A stretch of DNA of 56,336 nucleotides, taken from assembly GCF_001429785.1 (NCBI RefSeq), contig NZ_LMJF01000011.1:2047-58382 (forward strand), written 5' to 3'. This document shows, piece after piece, positions 9,147-16,894 of the stretch (the stretch's first letter is position 1; each line of letters begins with the position of its first letter). The notes under the pieces were generated by a model. It made no database searches. It was not told the origin of the DNA and saw only the letters and a program-made list of their open reading frames with translations. The position numbers and the translations under genes were made by a program. Source of the DNA: Lysobacter sp. Root916 (GTDB taxonomy: Bacteria > Pseudomonadota > Gammaproteobacteria > Xanthomonadales > Xanthomonadaceae).

Positions 9147-9757
9147 AAATCCCCCCTAGCCCCCCTTTTTCAAAGGGGGGATTAGAGCGGTCGCTTTTGG
9201 GGTGTTCGAGGGCGCGCGGCTATCGCCTTAGGTTCGTTCCAACGGCGGCGAACAGCGCATCGACGTAAGACGATCAGGCCCCGATTCGAAAGCCCCGCCA
9301 CGCTGCCCCACGAAACAACGCAGCGATTCCCCCCTTTGAAAAAGGGGGGATAGGGGGGATTTGCTTTGGCTGTGCCCTTCCGCCCTGCCAGCGAAAACCC
9401 TTCTGCGCTCGTCGTGCCAACTGGGACGAACAGAGCAGCAACGTAGGACGAACAGGACCCGACTCGAAGGCCCCGCCAGGCTGCCCCACGAAACAACGCA
9501 AACGATTCCCCCCTTTGAAAAAGGGGGGCTAGGGGGATTTGCTTTGGCTGTGTCCTTCCGCCCCACCAGCGAAAACCCTTCTGCGCTCGTCGTGCCAACT
9601 GCGACGAACAGAGCAGCAACGTAGGACGAACAGGACCCGAATCGAAGGCCCCGCCAGGCGGCCCTACGAAACAACGCAAACGATTCCCCCCTTTGAAAAA
9701 GGGGGCTAGGGGGGATTTGCTTTGGCTGTGTCTTTCCACCCTACCAGCGAAAAAATC
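9147..9757. repeat. Array of 178-179 bp tandem repeats with CCCCCC/GGGGGG hairpin boxes
   Basis: A box reading CGATTCCCCCCTTTGAAAAA and continuing into a G-run plus ATTTGCTTTGG occurs at 9324, 9503 and 9681, giving spacings of 179 and 178 bp. The roughly 130 bp between boxes are also repeated and near-identical; a more diverged partial unit covers 9236-9323. At the left edge (9147-9183) the same box is present in inverted orientation, so the array has inverted ends. Each box can fold into a C-run/G-run hairpin. The array fills the gap between two convergent genes. No coding role is evident. Confidence 0.85.
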
Positions 9758-9758
9758 T

Positions 9759-10229
9759 TCAAGGACCGTCGTGCGTCTTAGCCCCCAGCGCGCGCACCTG
9801 GAAACGCACCGTCGCGCTGCCCGCATGTTCGAAGCGCAGTCGCGCGCTCACCGTGTCGCCTTGCTTGAACGGACGTTTCGGGGCGATGAACATCAGGTGG
9901 TAGCCGCCCGGCTGTAGCCGCACCGTCGCGCCCGCCGCCAGCGGCAGGCCGTCGCGTAGCTGGCGCATGCGCATCACGCCGCCATCGTGGCTGACCTCGT
10001 GGATCTCCACGCGCTCGGCCGCGTCGCTGCTCACCTCGAGCAGGCGGTCGTCGCGTTTGCCCGCATTGATCACGCGCATGAAACCGACCGCGACACCGGC
10101 GCCGGGCGGCGTCGCGCGCGACCAGGCGTCGGCGACGCGCAGCGCGCCCACGGGCTGGCCTTCGCCGACCCAGCCTGCGAGCAAGCCGGTGGCGAGCAGC
10201 GCCGCCAGCGCCAGACCCCAGCGCCTCAC
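9759..10229 (-). CDS. PCuAC-family periplasmic copper chaperone
   Basis: The 156-residue protein has a hydrophobic leader (RRWGLALAALLATGLLAGW) and a PCuAC domain. Candidate Cu(I) ligands are His77, Met88, His111 and Met113 (HEVSHDGGVMRM and YHLMF), matching the family pattern H-X10-M-X21/22-H-X-M. PCuAC proteins carry Cu(I) in the periplasm, classically to the CuA centre of cytochrome oxidase. I chose the GTG start because it overlaps the stop of the upstream 44-codon gene (GTGA) and leaves a clean leader; the frame itself is open further upstream. It is the last gene of a copper operon with a TonB receptor. Confidence 0.85.
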   Translation of the reverse strand: MRRWGLALAALLATGLLAGWVGEGQPVGALRVADAWSRATPPGAGVAVGFMRVINAGKRDDRLLEVSSDAAERVEIHEVSHDGGVMRMRQLRDGLPLAAGATVRLQPGGYHLMFIAPKRPFKQGDTVSARLRFEHAGSATVRFQVRALGAKTHDGP

Positions 10230-10360
10230 AACGCCACCTCGATCCGGTCCAGCAGGGTCAGCGTGCGCGCGGCGCCGACGCGGCCGCGTGCGATCAACAG
10301 CGCCAGCAAGGCGCCCCATAGGATCAGCCAGGCGCCGACGAAGGCGAGCAATGCGTGCAT
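10226..10360 (-). CDS. 44-residue single-span membrane microprotein in the copper operon
   Basis: This short gene encodes an N-terminal transmembrane helix (HALLAFVGAWLILWGALLAL) and a basic tail (ARGRVGAARTL). It starts 30 bp after the TonB-receptor stop, and its stop overlaps the PCuAC start by 4 nt, indicating translational coupling. GGGAGA lies 6 nt before the ATG. I do not recognise the family. Its position between an outer-membrane receptor and a periplasmic copper chaperone suggests an inner-membrane accessory in copper handling, which is inference. Confidence 0.6.
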   Translation of the reverse strand: MHALLAFVGAWLILWGALLALLIARGRVGAARTLTLLDRIEVAL

Positions 10361-10390
10361 GCGATTCTCCCGAGGTAGCTGAGTGGCCCG

Positions 10391-12433
10391 TCATTGCGGG
10401 CGCCATTCCAGGCCGACGTAGAACGAGCGGCCGTCGCCCGGCAGGAAGTTGCGTCCGTCCTGGCCGCGCGCGTCGGCGATCACGTTGGTGCTGGCGATCC
10501 AGCGCCGGTCCTGCAGATTGCGGGCGTCGAGGAACCAGCGCCAAGCGCCGTCGATCCGGCCGCCGACGCGCAGGCCGAGCAGGGTGTAACCGGGCGCGCG
10601 ATAGCTGTTGGCGTGATCGACGTAAGCGCCTTGCGGCACCCATTCCAGGTTGGGCTCGAGATAGAGACGCTCATGGGTGGACCAGTGCAATTGCGTGCGC
10701 AGCTGTTGGCGCGGAATGCCGGCCAGGCGGCGGTTGCCGTAAACCGGATCGGCGTCGAAGCGGAAGTCGTTGTAGAGGTAGTGGGTCGACAGCAGCCAGG
10801 TCGGATGCGGGCGCCAGCTCAGGCCCAGTTCCAGGCCCTGATGCAGGGTGCGGTCGGCGTTGATCGTGCCCAGCGGATTGCCGGCCTCGTCGTTCAAGGA
10901 CAGCAATTCGCCGTCGACGCGGGCGCGGTACAACGCCGCGTCCAGCGACAGCGCCTCGCGCTGCAGACGCAGGCCGAGTTCGGCCGAGCTTGCGCGTTGA
11001 CGATCGACCTGACTCACGCCCGGGCCGCCGGTGAGCTCGCCGAAACTGGGCGGCTCCAGGCTGCGGCTGAGGTTGGCGTAGACCTGCGCGCGCTCGTCGA
11101 TCAGATAGCGCAGGCCGAGCTTGGGACTGAGGCCGTCGTAGTCGACGTCGAAACTCTCGTCGCGGCCGCCGCTGATGTAGCGATCGCGCGAACGCCGCTG
11201 CGCGTCCATGGCCTGCGCGCCCAGCGCCAGCACCCAGCGCGGATCCAGCCAGGTCTGGTTTTCGATGTACAGGCGGCCATTGCGGGCGCGCTGCTCGAAG
11301 CGGTTGCTGCGCGCACCCGCTCGTCCGCTCAGATTGAAGTAGCGATCGTCGTCGGTATCGCCCTGCGCCCAGCCCAAGCCGGCCACGAACAGGTTGCGGC
11401 GGCCCGCGAGCTCGCCTTCGGCGCGCCAGCGCAGGTCCAGGCCGTAGTCCTGCGAGCGCTGCCGCAGTACCTGGAAGATCGGATGGTCCAGCGCCTTGTC
11501 GGCGTAGTAGACCGATACGCTGAGGCTGCGGCCTTGCGACGGTGTCCAGGCCAGGCGTGCGCCGAGCCGGTCCAGGCGATAGTCGCGGCGCTGGTCCAGG
11601 GCGAGGTTGGCGGGCGCGGCCAGTCGCGGATCGCGCCGCGCTTCGGCCAGGGTCAGGTTGCCGGGCAGTTGCGAGCGCGTATCGACATGGGTCAGGTAGA
11701 CGCGTGCATCCAGCTCGTCGTTGATGCGCCAGCCGGCGTTGCCGAACAGCCGGTAGTTCTCCTGCCGGGCGTGATCGCGATAACCGTCCTGATGCACGCC
11801 GCTGAGGCTGAGGTAGCCGTCGGCGCGCCCGGATACGCCGGCCACCGCGACCTGACCGCGGCGATAGCCGTCGCTGCCGGTCTCGGCGCGCAGCACGATC
11901 GGTGGCGCGTCATAGCCTGTGGGCGAGACGAAGTTGATCGCGCCGCCCAACGTCGCCGCGCCGTACTCGAGCGCGTTGGCGCCGCGATGGATCTCGATGT
12001 AGCGCGCCGACAGCGGCTCCGCCGCCTGGAAGTCGTAGCCGCCATCGGCGAGGTTGAGCGGGCTGCCGTCCTGCAGCAGTTCCAGACCGCGGCCGTGGAA
12101 GCTGCGCTGCAGGCCGGAACCGCGAATCGACAGCCGTGCCTCGTCGGCGCCGAAGCGCGGTTGCACGAACACGCCGGGCGCGTAGGACAGCGCATCGCTG
12201 AGGGTGCCGACGCGGCCTTCGCGATAACGCTCGGCATCGACCAGCGCGGTCGCGCCGGGGCGCTCGTCCAGCCGGCGTCGGGCGCGTTCGATGTCGTCCA
12301 CCGTGTCCGGCCGCGCGGCCACGCCATGCACTTCGACCCGGGGCAGGGTCGGCGCATCGCCGTCCTCGGCATGCGCGGGCAGGGCGAGGCCGATCGCGAG
12401 GGCGAGCAGGGCTGGGTGGGCGACGCGAGGCAT
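10391..12433 (-). CDS. TonB-dependent outer-membrane receptor, probably for copper
   Basis: The 680-residue protein has a signal peptide (MPRVAHPALLALAIGLALPA, cleaved after AHA) and an N-terminal segment (LPRVEVHGV) that could serve as TonB box. The plug domain (LSDALSYAPGVFVQPRFG; IRGSGLQRSFHGRG; IEIHRGANALEYGAATLGGAINF) is followed by a 22-strand-type barrel ending in FYVGLEWRPQ. The frame is open 23 codons further upstream, but only this Met gives a proper signal peptide. The next genes are a membrane microprotein and PCuAC, so copper or a copper chelate is the likely ligand, as in OprC-like systems. A metal-siderophore ligand cannot be excluded. Confidence 0.85.
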   Translation of the reverse strand: MPRVAHPALLALAIGLALPAHAEDGDAPTLPRVEVHGVAARPDTVDDIERARRRLDERPGATALVDAERYREGRVGTLSDALSYAPGVFVQPRFGADEARLSIRGSGLQRSFHGRGLELLQDGSPLNLADGGYDFQAAEPLSARYIEIHRGANALEYGAATLGGAINFVSPTGYDAPPIVLRAETGSDGYRRGQVAVAGVSGRADGYLSLSGVHQDGYRDHARQENYRLFGNAGWRINDELDARVYLTHVDTRSQLPGNLTLAEARRDPRLAAPANLALDQRRDYRLDRLGARLAWTPSQGRSLSVSVYYADKALDHPIFQVLRQRSQDYGLDLRWRAEGELAGRRNLFVAGLGWAQGDTDDDRYFNLSGRAGARSNRFEQRARNGRLYIENQTWLDPRWVLALGAQAMDAQRRSRDRYISGGRDESFDVDYDGLSPKLGLRYLIDERAQVYANLSRSLEPPSFGELTGGPGVSQVDRQRASSAELGLRLQREALSLDAALYRARVDGELLSLNDEAGNPLGTINADRTLHQGLELGLSWRPHPTWLLSTHYLYNDFRFDADPVYGNRRLAGIPRQQLRTQLHWSTHERLYLEPNLEWVPQGAYVDHANSYRAPGYTLLGLRVGGRIDGAWRWFLDARNLQDRRWIASTNVIADARGQDGRNFLPGDGRSFYVGLEWRPQ

Positions 12434-12471
12434 GCGGTGGCGTTCCTGAAGCGCGGAAGCCGACCATGCTA

Positions 12472-12492
12472 GGCAGCGCGCCTCGCGCTGCC
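12472..12492 (-). terminator. Hairpin between LysR gene and TonB receptor gene
   Basis: A perfect 9-bp stem (GGCAGCGCG/CGCGCTGCC) with a 3-nt loop lies after the LysR stop and 39 bp before the receptor start on the same strand. There is no T-run, so it could be a terminator of the LysR gene or an attenuator of the copper operon. Confidence 0.45.
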
Positions 12493-12521
12493 GATGCGGC
12501 AAAACGCCGCACCCGCCGCGC

Positions 12522-13403
12522 TCAGCGGAAGTGGGCGCGCAGCACCGCGTCGGCTTCGAGCAGGGCGGCCGGCGCGCCGCGCGGCGGCGCCAGCAGGCGG
12601 AACGCGACCGGCGGCAGGGCCGGCAAGCGCAGCGCGCGTGGCGCCGGCACCAGGCCGTCGACGATGGCCGAGGCGTTGAGGCAGCCCACGCCCAGCCCGG
12701 CCGCGATCGCCGACTGCAGACCGGCCACGCCGCTGCAGGTGTGCGCGACGGTGTGGGCGATGCCGCGCTGTTCGAGCGCGCGCACCGCGCTGCGATGCAC
12801 GGCGCAGCTGTCCGGCAGCAGCACCAGCGCCAGCGGTTCGCCCGGGCGCGGACGGAAATGCGGCGCCGCCAGCCAGGACAGCGCTTCGCGGCGCAGCGCG
12901 CGACCGCCGGCGCGGCCGGGTTTGATCTCCATCACCAGGGCCAGATCGTAGTCGCGCCGGGCATGGCCTTCGACCAGGGCCGCGCTCTGGCCCACCGTCA
13001 CCTGCAGGCGCAACTGCGGGCAGGCGCGCGCGACATGGCGCAGCAGCGCGGCGACCTCGGACGGGCGAAAGTAGTCGCTGATCGCCAGGCGCACTTCGGT
13101 GGCGGGCGCGTGGTCCTGCACGTCGCGCAGGGCCAGCTCGCCTATCGCCAGCAGCTGGCGCGCATGCGCGAGCAGGCGTTCGCCGGCCGGGGTCGGGCGC
13201 ACGCCGGCGCGCGAGCGCAGCAGCAGGGGCGCGCCGGCCACGGCTTCGAGTTTTTGCAACTGCTCGCTGATCGCCGATTGCGAGCGGAACACCACCGCGG
13301 CGCCGCCGGAAATGCTGCGCGCGTCGACCACGGCGACGAAGGAGCGGAGCTGTTCCAGGTCCAGGCTGCGCAATGCGGCGGCTCCCAACGAGGCGCCATC
13401 CAT
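12522..13403 (-). CDS. LysR-family regulator divergent from a tautomerase
   Basis: The 293-residue protein has an N-terminal winged HTH (LRSFVAVVDARSISGGAAVVFRS, then QSAISEQLQKLE) and a periplasmic-binding-like effector domain. The gene is divergent from the tautomerase gene 93 bp away, the usual layout for a LysR protein controlling its neighbour. Its start codon lies inside a 25-bp palindrome (13397-13421), consistent with autoregulation. The effector is unknown. The downstream copper operon runs in the same direction, but the hairpin at 12472 separates them. Confidence 0.85.
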   Translation of the reverse strand: MDGASLGAAALRSLDLEQLRSFVAVVDARSISGGAAVVFRSQSAISEQLQKLEAVAGAPLLLRSRAGVRPTPAGERLLAHARQLLAIGELALRDVQDHAPATEVRLAISDYFRPSEVAALLRHVARACPQLRLQVTVGQSAALVEGHARRDYDLALVMEIKPGRAGGRALRREALSWLAAPHFRPRPGEPLALVLLPDSCAVHRSAVRALEQRGIAHTVAHTCSGVAGLQSAIAAGLGVGCLNASAIVDGLVPAPRALRLPALPPVAFRLLAPPRGAPAALLEADAVLRAHFR

Positions 13404-13421
13404 CGGAATATCCGATGGATG
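13397..13421. promoter_or_regulatory. 25-bp perfect palindrome over the LysR start codon
   Basis: CATCCATCGGA-ATA-TCCGATGGATG has two perfect 11-bp arms. The minus-strand ATG of the LysR gene (13401-13403) is inside the left arm. It is a good candidate for an autoregulatory operator. Confidence 0.55.
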
Positions 13422-13434
13422 ACATTAAATAATC

Positions 13435-13455
13435 CCGCTATTCCGATAATAGCGG
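13435..13455. promoter_or_regulatory. LysR-type dyad in the divergent promoter
   Basis: CCGCTATT-CCGAT-AATAGCGG is a perfect 8-bp inverted repeat with the T-N11-A form typical of LysR sites. It lies about 40 bp before the tautomerase start and 30 bp from the LysR start, so it could serve both promoters. Confidence 0.6.
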
Positions 13456-13496
13456 CGGCGCTAGTGTGATCCCACACCCGCCACAGGAACAAGCCC

Positions 13497-13895
13497 ATGC
13501 CGCACATCGCCCTGCTGATTTCCGGACAGCCCGACGCCGCGCTCACGCGCTCGGTCGCGGCCGCGATCGCCGACCTCACCGTCGAGGTGCTGGGCAAGCC
13601 GCGCGAGCTGATCGCGCTGACCCTGCAGTACCTCGATCCCGCGCAGTGGATCATCGACGGCCATCCGCTCAGCGACTCCGGCCGCAACGCGTTCCAGCTG
13701 GATATCAGCATCACCGACGAGACCAACACCAAGGCCGAGAAGGCGCGTTACCTGGCTCAGGTGTATGCGCGCATGGAGGAACTGATCGGCAACCTGCACC
13801 CGACTTCCTACATCCACGTGATCGACGCCCGCGCCGCCGCCTACGGCTACGGCGGCCTGACCCAGGAGCGGCGTTACCAGCTGGCCGCGCGTTAG
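13497..13895 (+). CDS. Tautomerase-superfamily protein
   Basis: The 132-residue protein starts MPHIALLISG. The amino-terminal proline exposed after Met removal is the catalytic base of the tautomerase superfamily (4-oxalocrotonate tautomerase/MIF/cis-CaaD group). The double-length size fits the two-beta-alpha-beta-unit families rather than the 60-residue 4-OT enzymes. The substrate is not visible. It is divergent from a LysR gene that probably controls it, and its 3' end overlaps the convergent second LysR gene by 4 bp. Confidence 0.75.
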   Translation: MPHIALLISGQPDAALTRSVAAAIADLTVEVLGKPRELIALTLQYLDPAQWIIDGHPLSDSGRNAFQLDISITDETNTKAEKARYLAQVYARMEELIGNLHPTSYIHVIDARAAAYGYGGLTQERRYQLAAR

Positions 13896-14788
13896 CCGGT
13901 CTCGCCCGCGATCTGCGCCAGCAGCCAGTCGCGCAGCGCCGCGACCTCGGCGCTGGGCGGCCCGTTGTCGGCGTAGACCAGGTTGTGGCGATAGCCTTCC
14001 AGTGTGGGCCCGAACGGCTGCACCAACAGGCCGCTGGCCAGGTCGTCGGCGACCAGGGACAGACTCAGCAGGGCCACGCCCTGACCGGCGATCGCGGCCT
14101 GGATGGCGTGGCTGTCGTCGGTGAAGCGCAGGCCGGCGTCGACCGCGACGCCTTGCAGGCCCGCGCGTTCGCACCAGCCGCGCCAACTCGGCGTGCGCGC
14201 GGCGGGATGCCGCCATTCCACATGCAGCAAGGGCAGGGCGCGCAGGTCCTGCGGCGCGTGCAACCCCAGGCGTGGGCTGCACACCGGCGCGAAACGGTCC
14301 TCGATCAGCGGCAGGCAGACCAGGCCGGGGTAGGGGCCTTGGCCGTAGCGGATCGCCGCGTCGGCGACGCCGGCCAGCAGGTCGACCGGATCGTCGGACG
14401 CGTGCAGGCGCAGATCGAATTCCGGGTAGGCGGCGCGGAACGCCGCCACGCGCGGCACCAGCCACTTGGCGGTGAACGACACCGTCGCCGACAGGGTGAT
14501 CGCGCGACGGGCGCGGCGCGCGGCGATCGCCGCGATCGCGGCGGCGAAGGCGTCAAAGCCTTCGCGCAGCACCGGGTACAGGCGCAGGGCATCGGCGGTC
14601 AGCGCGACCTGGCGGGTGCGGCGTTCGAACAGGCGCACGCCCAGGTATTCCTCGAGCAGGCGGATCTGATGGCTGATCGCGGTCGGGGTGACCGCGAGCT
14701 CGTCGGCGGCACGCTTGAAGCTGGCCAGGCGCGCGGCGGCCTCGAATGCGCGCAGGGCGCCGAGCGGGGGCAGGCGACGAGGGTTCAT
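13892..14788 (-). CDS. GcvA-like LysR regulator
   Basis: The 298-residue protein begins MNPRRLPPLGALRAFEAAARL and has the GcvA-subgroup HTH (SFKRAADELAVTPTAISHQIRLLEEYLG). The effector domain follows. The frame is open about 40 codons upstream, but this ATG matches the usual N-terminus of the subgroup. It is divergent from the azoreductase gene with 146 bp between starts and probably regulates it. Confidence 0.85.
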   Translation of the reverse strand: MNPRRLPPLGALRAFEAAARLASFKRAADELAVTPTAISHQIRLLEEYLGVRLFERRTRQVALTADALRLYPVLREGFDAFAAAIAAIAARRARRAITLSATVSFTAKWLVPRVAAFRAAYPEFDLRLHASDDPVDLLAGVADAAIRYGQGPYPGLVCLPLIEDRFAPVCSPRLGLHAPQDLRALPLLHVEWRHPAARTPSWRGWCERAGLQGVAVDAGLRFTDDSHAIQAAIAGQGVALLSLSLVADDLASGLLVQPFGPTLEGYRHNLVYADNGPPSAEVAALRDWLLAQIAGETG

Positions 14789-14934
14789 GGATGCGAAAAA
14801 TTCATCTGATGCCTGAGGAATCGGAGTTTGTCGTCCGCCAATAGTGCGCGTCAAATGGGCGCCTAAGCCGGGAATCGCGATGCTTATCGATGAGGATCGC
14901 TCATGCATTCCGGCGCCACTCCGAGACTGCCGCC

Positions 14935-15624
14935 ATGACCCGATTGCTCCACCTCGATGCCAGTGCCCGTCCCCACGGTTCCGACACCCACGCCCACGGT
15001 TCGCACACGCGCCGCCTCAGCGCGCGCTTCGTGCGGCGCTGGCAGGCGCTGCGGCCGCAGGATCCGGTGGACTACCGCGATGTCGGCCAGTCGCCGCCGG
15101 CGCCGGTCAGCGGGGCCTGGATCCATGCCGCGTTCACCCCAGCCGCCCAGCGCGAGCCGTGGATGCGCGAGACCCTGGCCGAGAGCGACGCCCTGGTCGA
15201 CGAGCTGATCGCCGCCGACGTGATCGCGGTCGGCCTGCCCATGTACAACTTCAACGTCCCGGCCCAGTTCAAGGCCTACATCGACAACGTGGTGCGGGTC
15301 GGCCGCACCTTCGGCTTCGACCGCAGCCGCGGCGCCGAGCCCTACTGGCCGCTGTTGGCCGAAGCCGGCAAGACCCTGGTGCTGCTGGGCTCGCGCGGCG
15401 ACTACGGCTACGACGGCGAACGCCTGGGCCATCTCAACCACGGCGAAGCCAGCGTGCGCACCGCGTTCGGCTATCTGGGCATCGTCGACGCGCACGGCGT
15501 GGCGATCGAGTACGACGAGTTCGCCGACGCGCGTCTGGCCGCATCGATCGCCGACGCGGAAGCGCGCGTGGATGCGCTGGTCGAGGACTTGGTGGCGGCC
15601 CGCAGCCTGCGCGACGCGGCCTGA
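14935..15624 (+). CDS. azoR: FMN-dependent NADH:quinone oxidoreductase / azoreductase
   Basis: The 229-residue flavodoxin-fold protein starts MTRLLHLDASARPHGSDTHA, the phosphate-binding loop for FMN (LDASAR). It has the family motif LPMYNFNVPAQFKAYIDNVVRVGRTF (residues about 100-125) and the GSRGDYGYDGE segment. AzoR proteins reduce quinones and azo compounds with NADH and protect against electrophile stress. The loop after SARPHGS is slightly longer than in E. coli AzoR. An upstream ATG (14890) is less likely because it would add a non-conserved leader. Probable control by the divergent LysR gene. Confidence 0.88.
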   Translation: MTRLLHLDASARPHGSDTHAHGSHTRRLSARFVRRWQALRPQDPVDYRDVGQSPPAPVSGAWIHAAFTPAAQREPWMRETLAESDALVDELIAADVIAVGLPMYNFNVPAQFKAYIDNVVRVGRTFGFDRSRGAEPYWPLLAEAGKTLVLLGSRGDYGYDGERLGHLNHGEASVRTAFGYLGIVDAHGVAIEYDEFADARLAASIADAEARVDALVEDLVAARSLRDAA

Positions 15625-15720
15625 GCCGGGCCCGCGCGCAGGGCGCTTTGATTTTCCGCGCGCGCCACCTAATGTGGGCGGCCCACGCCGCCGCCCGCGG
15701 CCGATCGAACTCGCGCGACC

Positions 15721-16497
15721 TTGAGAACCGTTTCCGCCACCCGCTATGTCACGCCCTTGCGCGAAGGCGGTTCGCTGCCGGCCGTGGTCGAGGGCGACGA
15801 CGACGGCCTGTACGTGCTCAAGTTCCGCGGCGCCGGCCAGGGCCGCAAGGCCTTGATCGCCGAGTTGATCGGCGGCGAGCTCGCGCGCGCGCTCGGTCTG
15901 CCGATGCCGGAGATCGTGCTGGCCGAGCTCGACCCAGAACTGGCGCGCACCGAGCCCGATCCCGAGATCCAGCACCTGATCCGCGAAAGCGCCGGCCTCA
16001 ACCTAGCGCTCGACTACCTGCCCGGCGCGGTCAATTACGACCCGCTGGTGGACCAGCCCGATGCGGCGTTGGCCTCGCGCGTGGTCTGGTTCGACGCCTA
16101 CCTGAGCAATGTCGACCGCACCGCCCGCAACACCAATCTACTGATCTGGCATCGCCGCCTGCATCTGATCGACCACGGCGCCGCGCTGTATTTCCACCAT
16201 GACTGGGACAGCGCGCAACGCGCCAGCGCGGGTACGTTCGCGCAGGTGCAGGACCACGTGCTGCTGCCGCTGGCGCGCGAGTTGCGTGCCGCCGACGCCG
16301 AGCTCGCGCCGCAGCTCACGCCGACGCTGATCGAGCGCGTCGTCGGCCTGCTGCCCGATGCCTGGTTGGGCGACGAACCCGGCTTCGCCGATGCCGACGC
16401 CCTGCGTCGCGGCTATGCCGACTATCTCCAGCGCCGGGTCGCCGAGCGCGCCGGTTTCGTCGAGGAGGCCGTGCGTGCCCAATCGCGCTACCTATGA
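15721..16497 (+). CDS. HipA-like kinase domain protein
   Basis: The 258-residue protein matches the short HipA-like kinase family. An N-terminal nucleotide-binding lobe (YVLKFRGAGQGRKALIAELIGGELARALGLPMPE) carries the conserved Lys and Glu. The C-lobe has FDAYLSNVDRTARNTNLLIWHRRLHLIDHGAALYFHH, where Asp/Asn of the NVDRTARNTN loop and Asp of LIDHG correspond to the catalytic and metal-binding residues. It lacks HipB and the HipA N-terminal domain, so it is not a classical persister toxin. The start is TTG with no strong ribosome site. The next gene overlaps by 23 bp and encodes DUF3037; the pair probably works together. Confidence 0.75.
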   Translation: MRTVSATRYVTPLREGGSLPAVVEGDDDGLYVLKFRGAGQGRKALIAELIGGELARALGLPMPEIVLAELDPELARTEPDPEIQHLIRESAGLNLALDYLPGAVNYDPLVDQPDAALASRVVWFDAYLSNVDRTARNTNLLIWHRRLHLIDHGAALYFHHDWDSAQRASAGTFAQVQDHVLLPLARELRAADAELAPQLTPTLIERVVGLLPDAWLGDEPGFADADALRRGYADYLQRRVAERAGFVEEAVRAQSRYL

Positions 16498-16879
16498 CTA
16501 CGCCGTGGTGCGGGTGGTGCCGCGCGTGGAGCGCGGCGAGTTCGTCAATGCCGGCGTGCTGGTGTCGTGCCCGGGCGCCGGCCTGCTCCAGGCCGGGATC
16601 GAGCTGGACGAAGCGCGCGTGCTGGCGCTGGACCCGAACCTGGATCTGGAATCGCTGCGCGCGCACCTGGCCGCGATCGAACGCATTTGCCGCGGCGGTC
16701 CGGGCTCCGGGCCGATCGGCGAACTGCCGGCGCGCGCGCGCTTCCACTGGCTGACCGCGCGGCGCAGTTCCATCATCCAGATGTCGCCTGTGCACACCGG
16801 GCGTTGCCTGCAGCCCGAGGGCATCCTCGATCATCTGCTCGCGCGCATGGTGCGTCCGATCGCGCCGCAGGCGCGCTGA
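16475..16879 (+). CDS. DUF3037 protein coupled to the HipA-like kinase
   Basis: The 134-residue protein starts VPNRATYDYAVVRVVPRVER with GTG; GAGGAGG lies 5 nt upstream, inside the kinase gene. The motif YDYAVVRVVPRVERGEFVNAGVLV is the DUF3037 hallmark, and the C-terminus (GRCLQPEGILDHLLARMV) also fits. Function is unknown. Overlap with the HipA-like kinase gene suggests a stoichiometric partner or substrate of the kinase, which is inference. Confidence 0.75.
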   Translation: MPNRATYDYAVVRVVPRVERGEFVNAGVLVSCPGAGLLQAGIELDEARVLALDPNLDLESLRAHLAAIERICRGGPGSGPIGELPARARFHWLTARRSSIIQMSPVHTGRCLQPEGILDHLLARMVRPIAPQAR

Positions 16880-16894
16880 CGCGCGTCGCGTCGC

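Noticed and set aside
9147-9757. CRISPR array
   Set aside because: Units are 178-179 bp and the material between the hairpin boxes is itself repeated, so there are no unique spacers; no cas genes are near.
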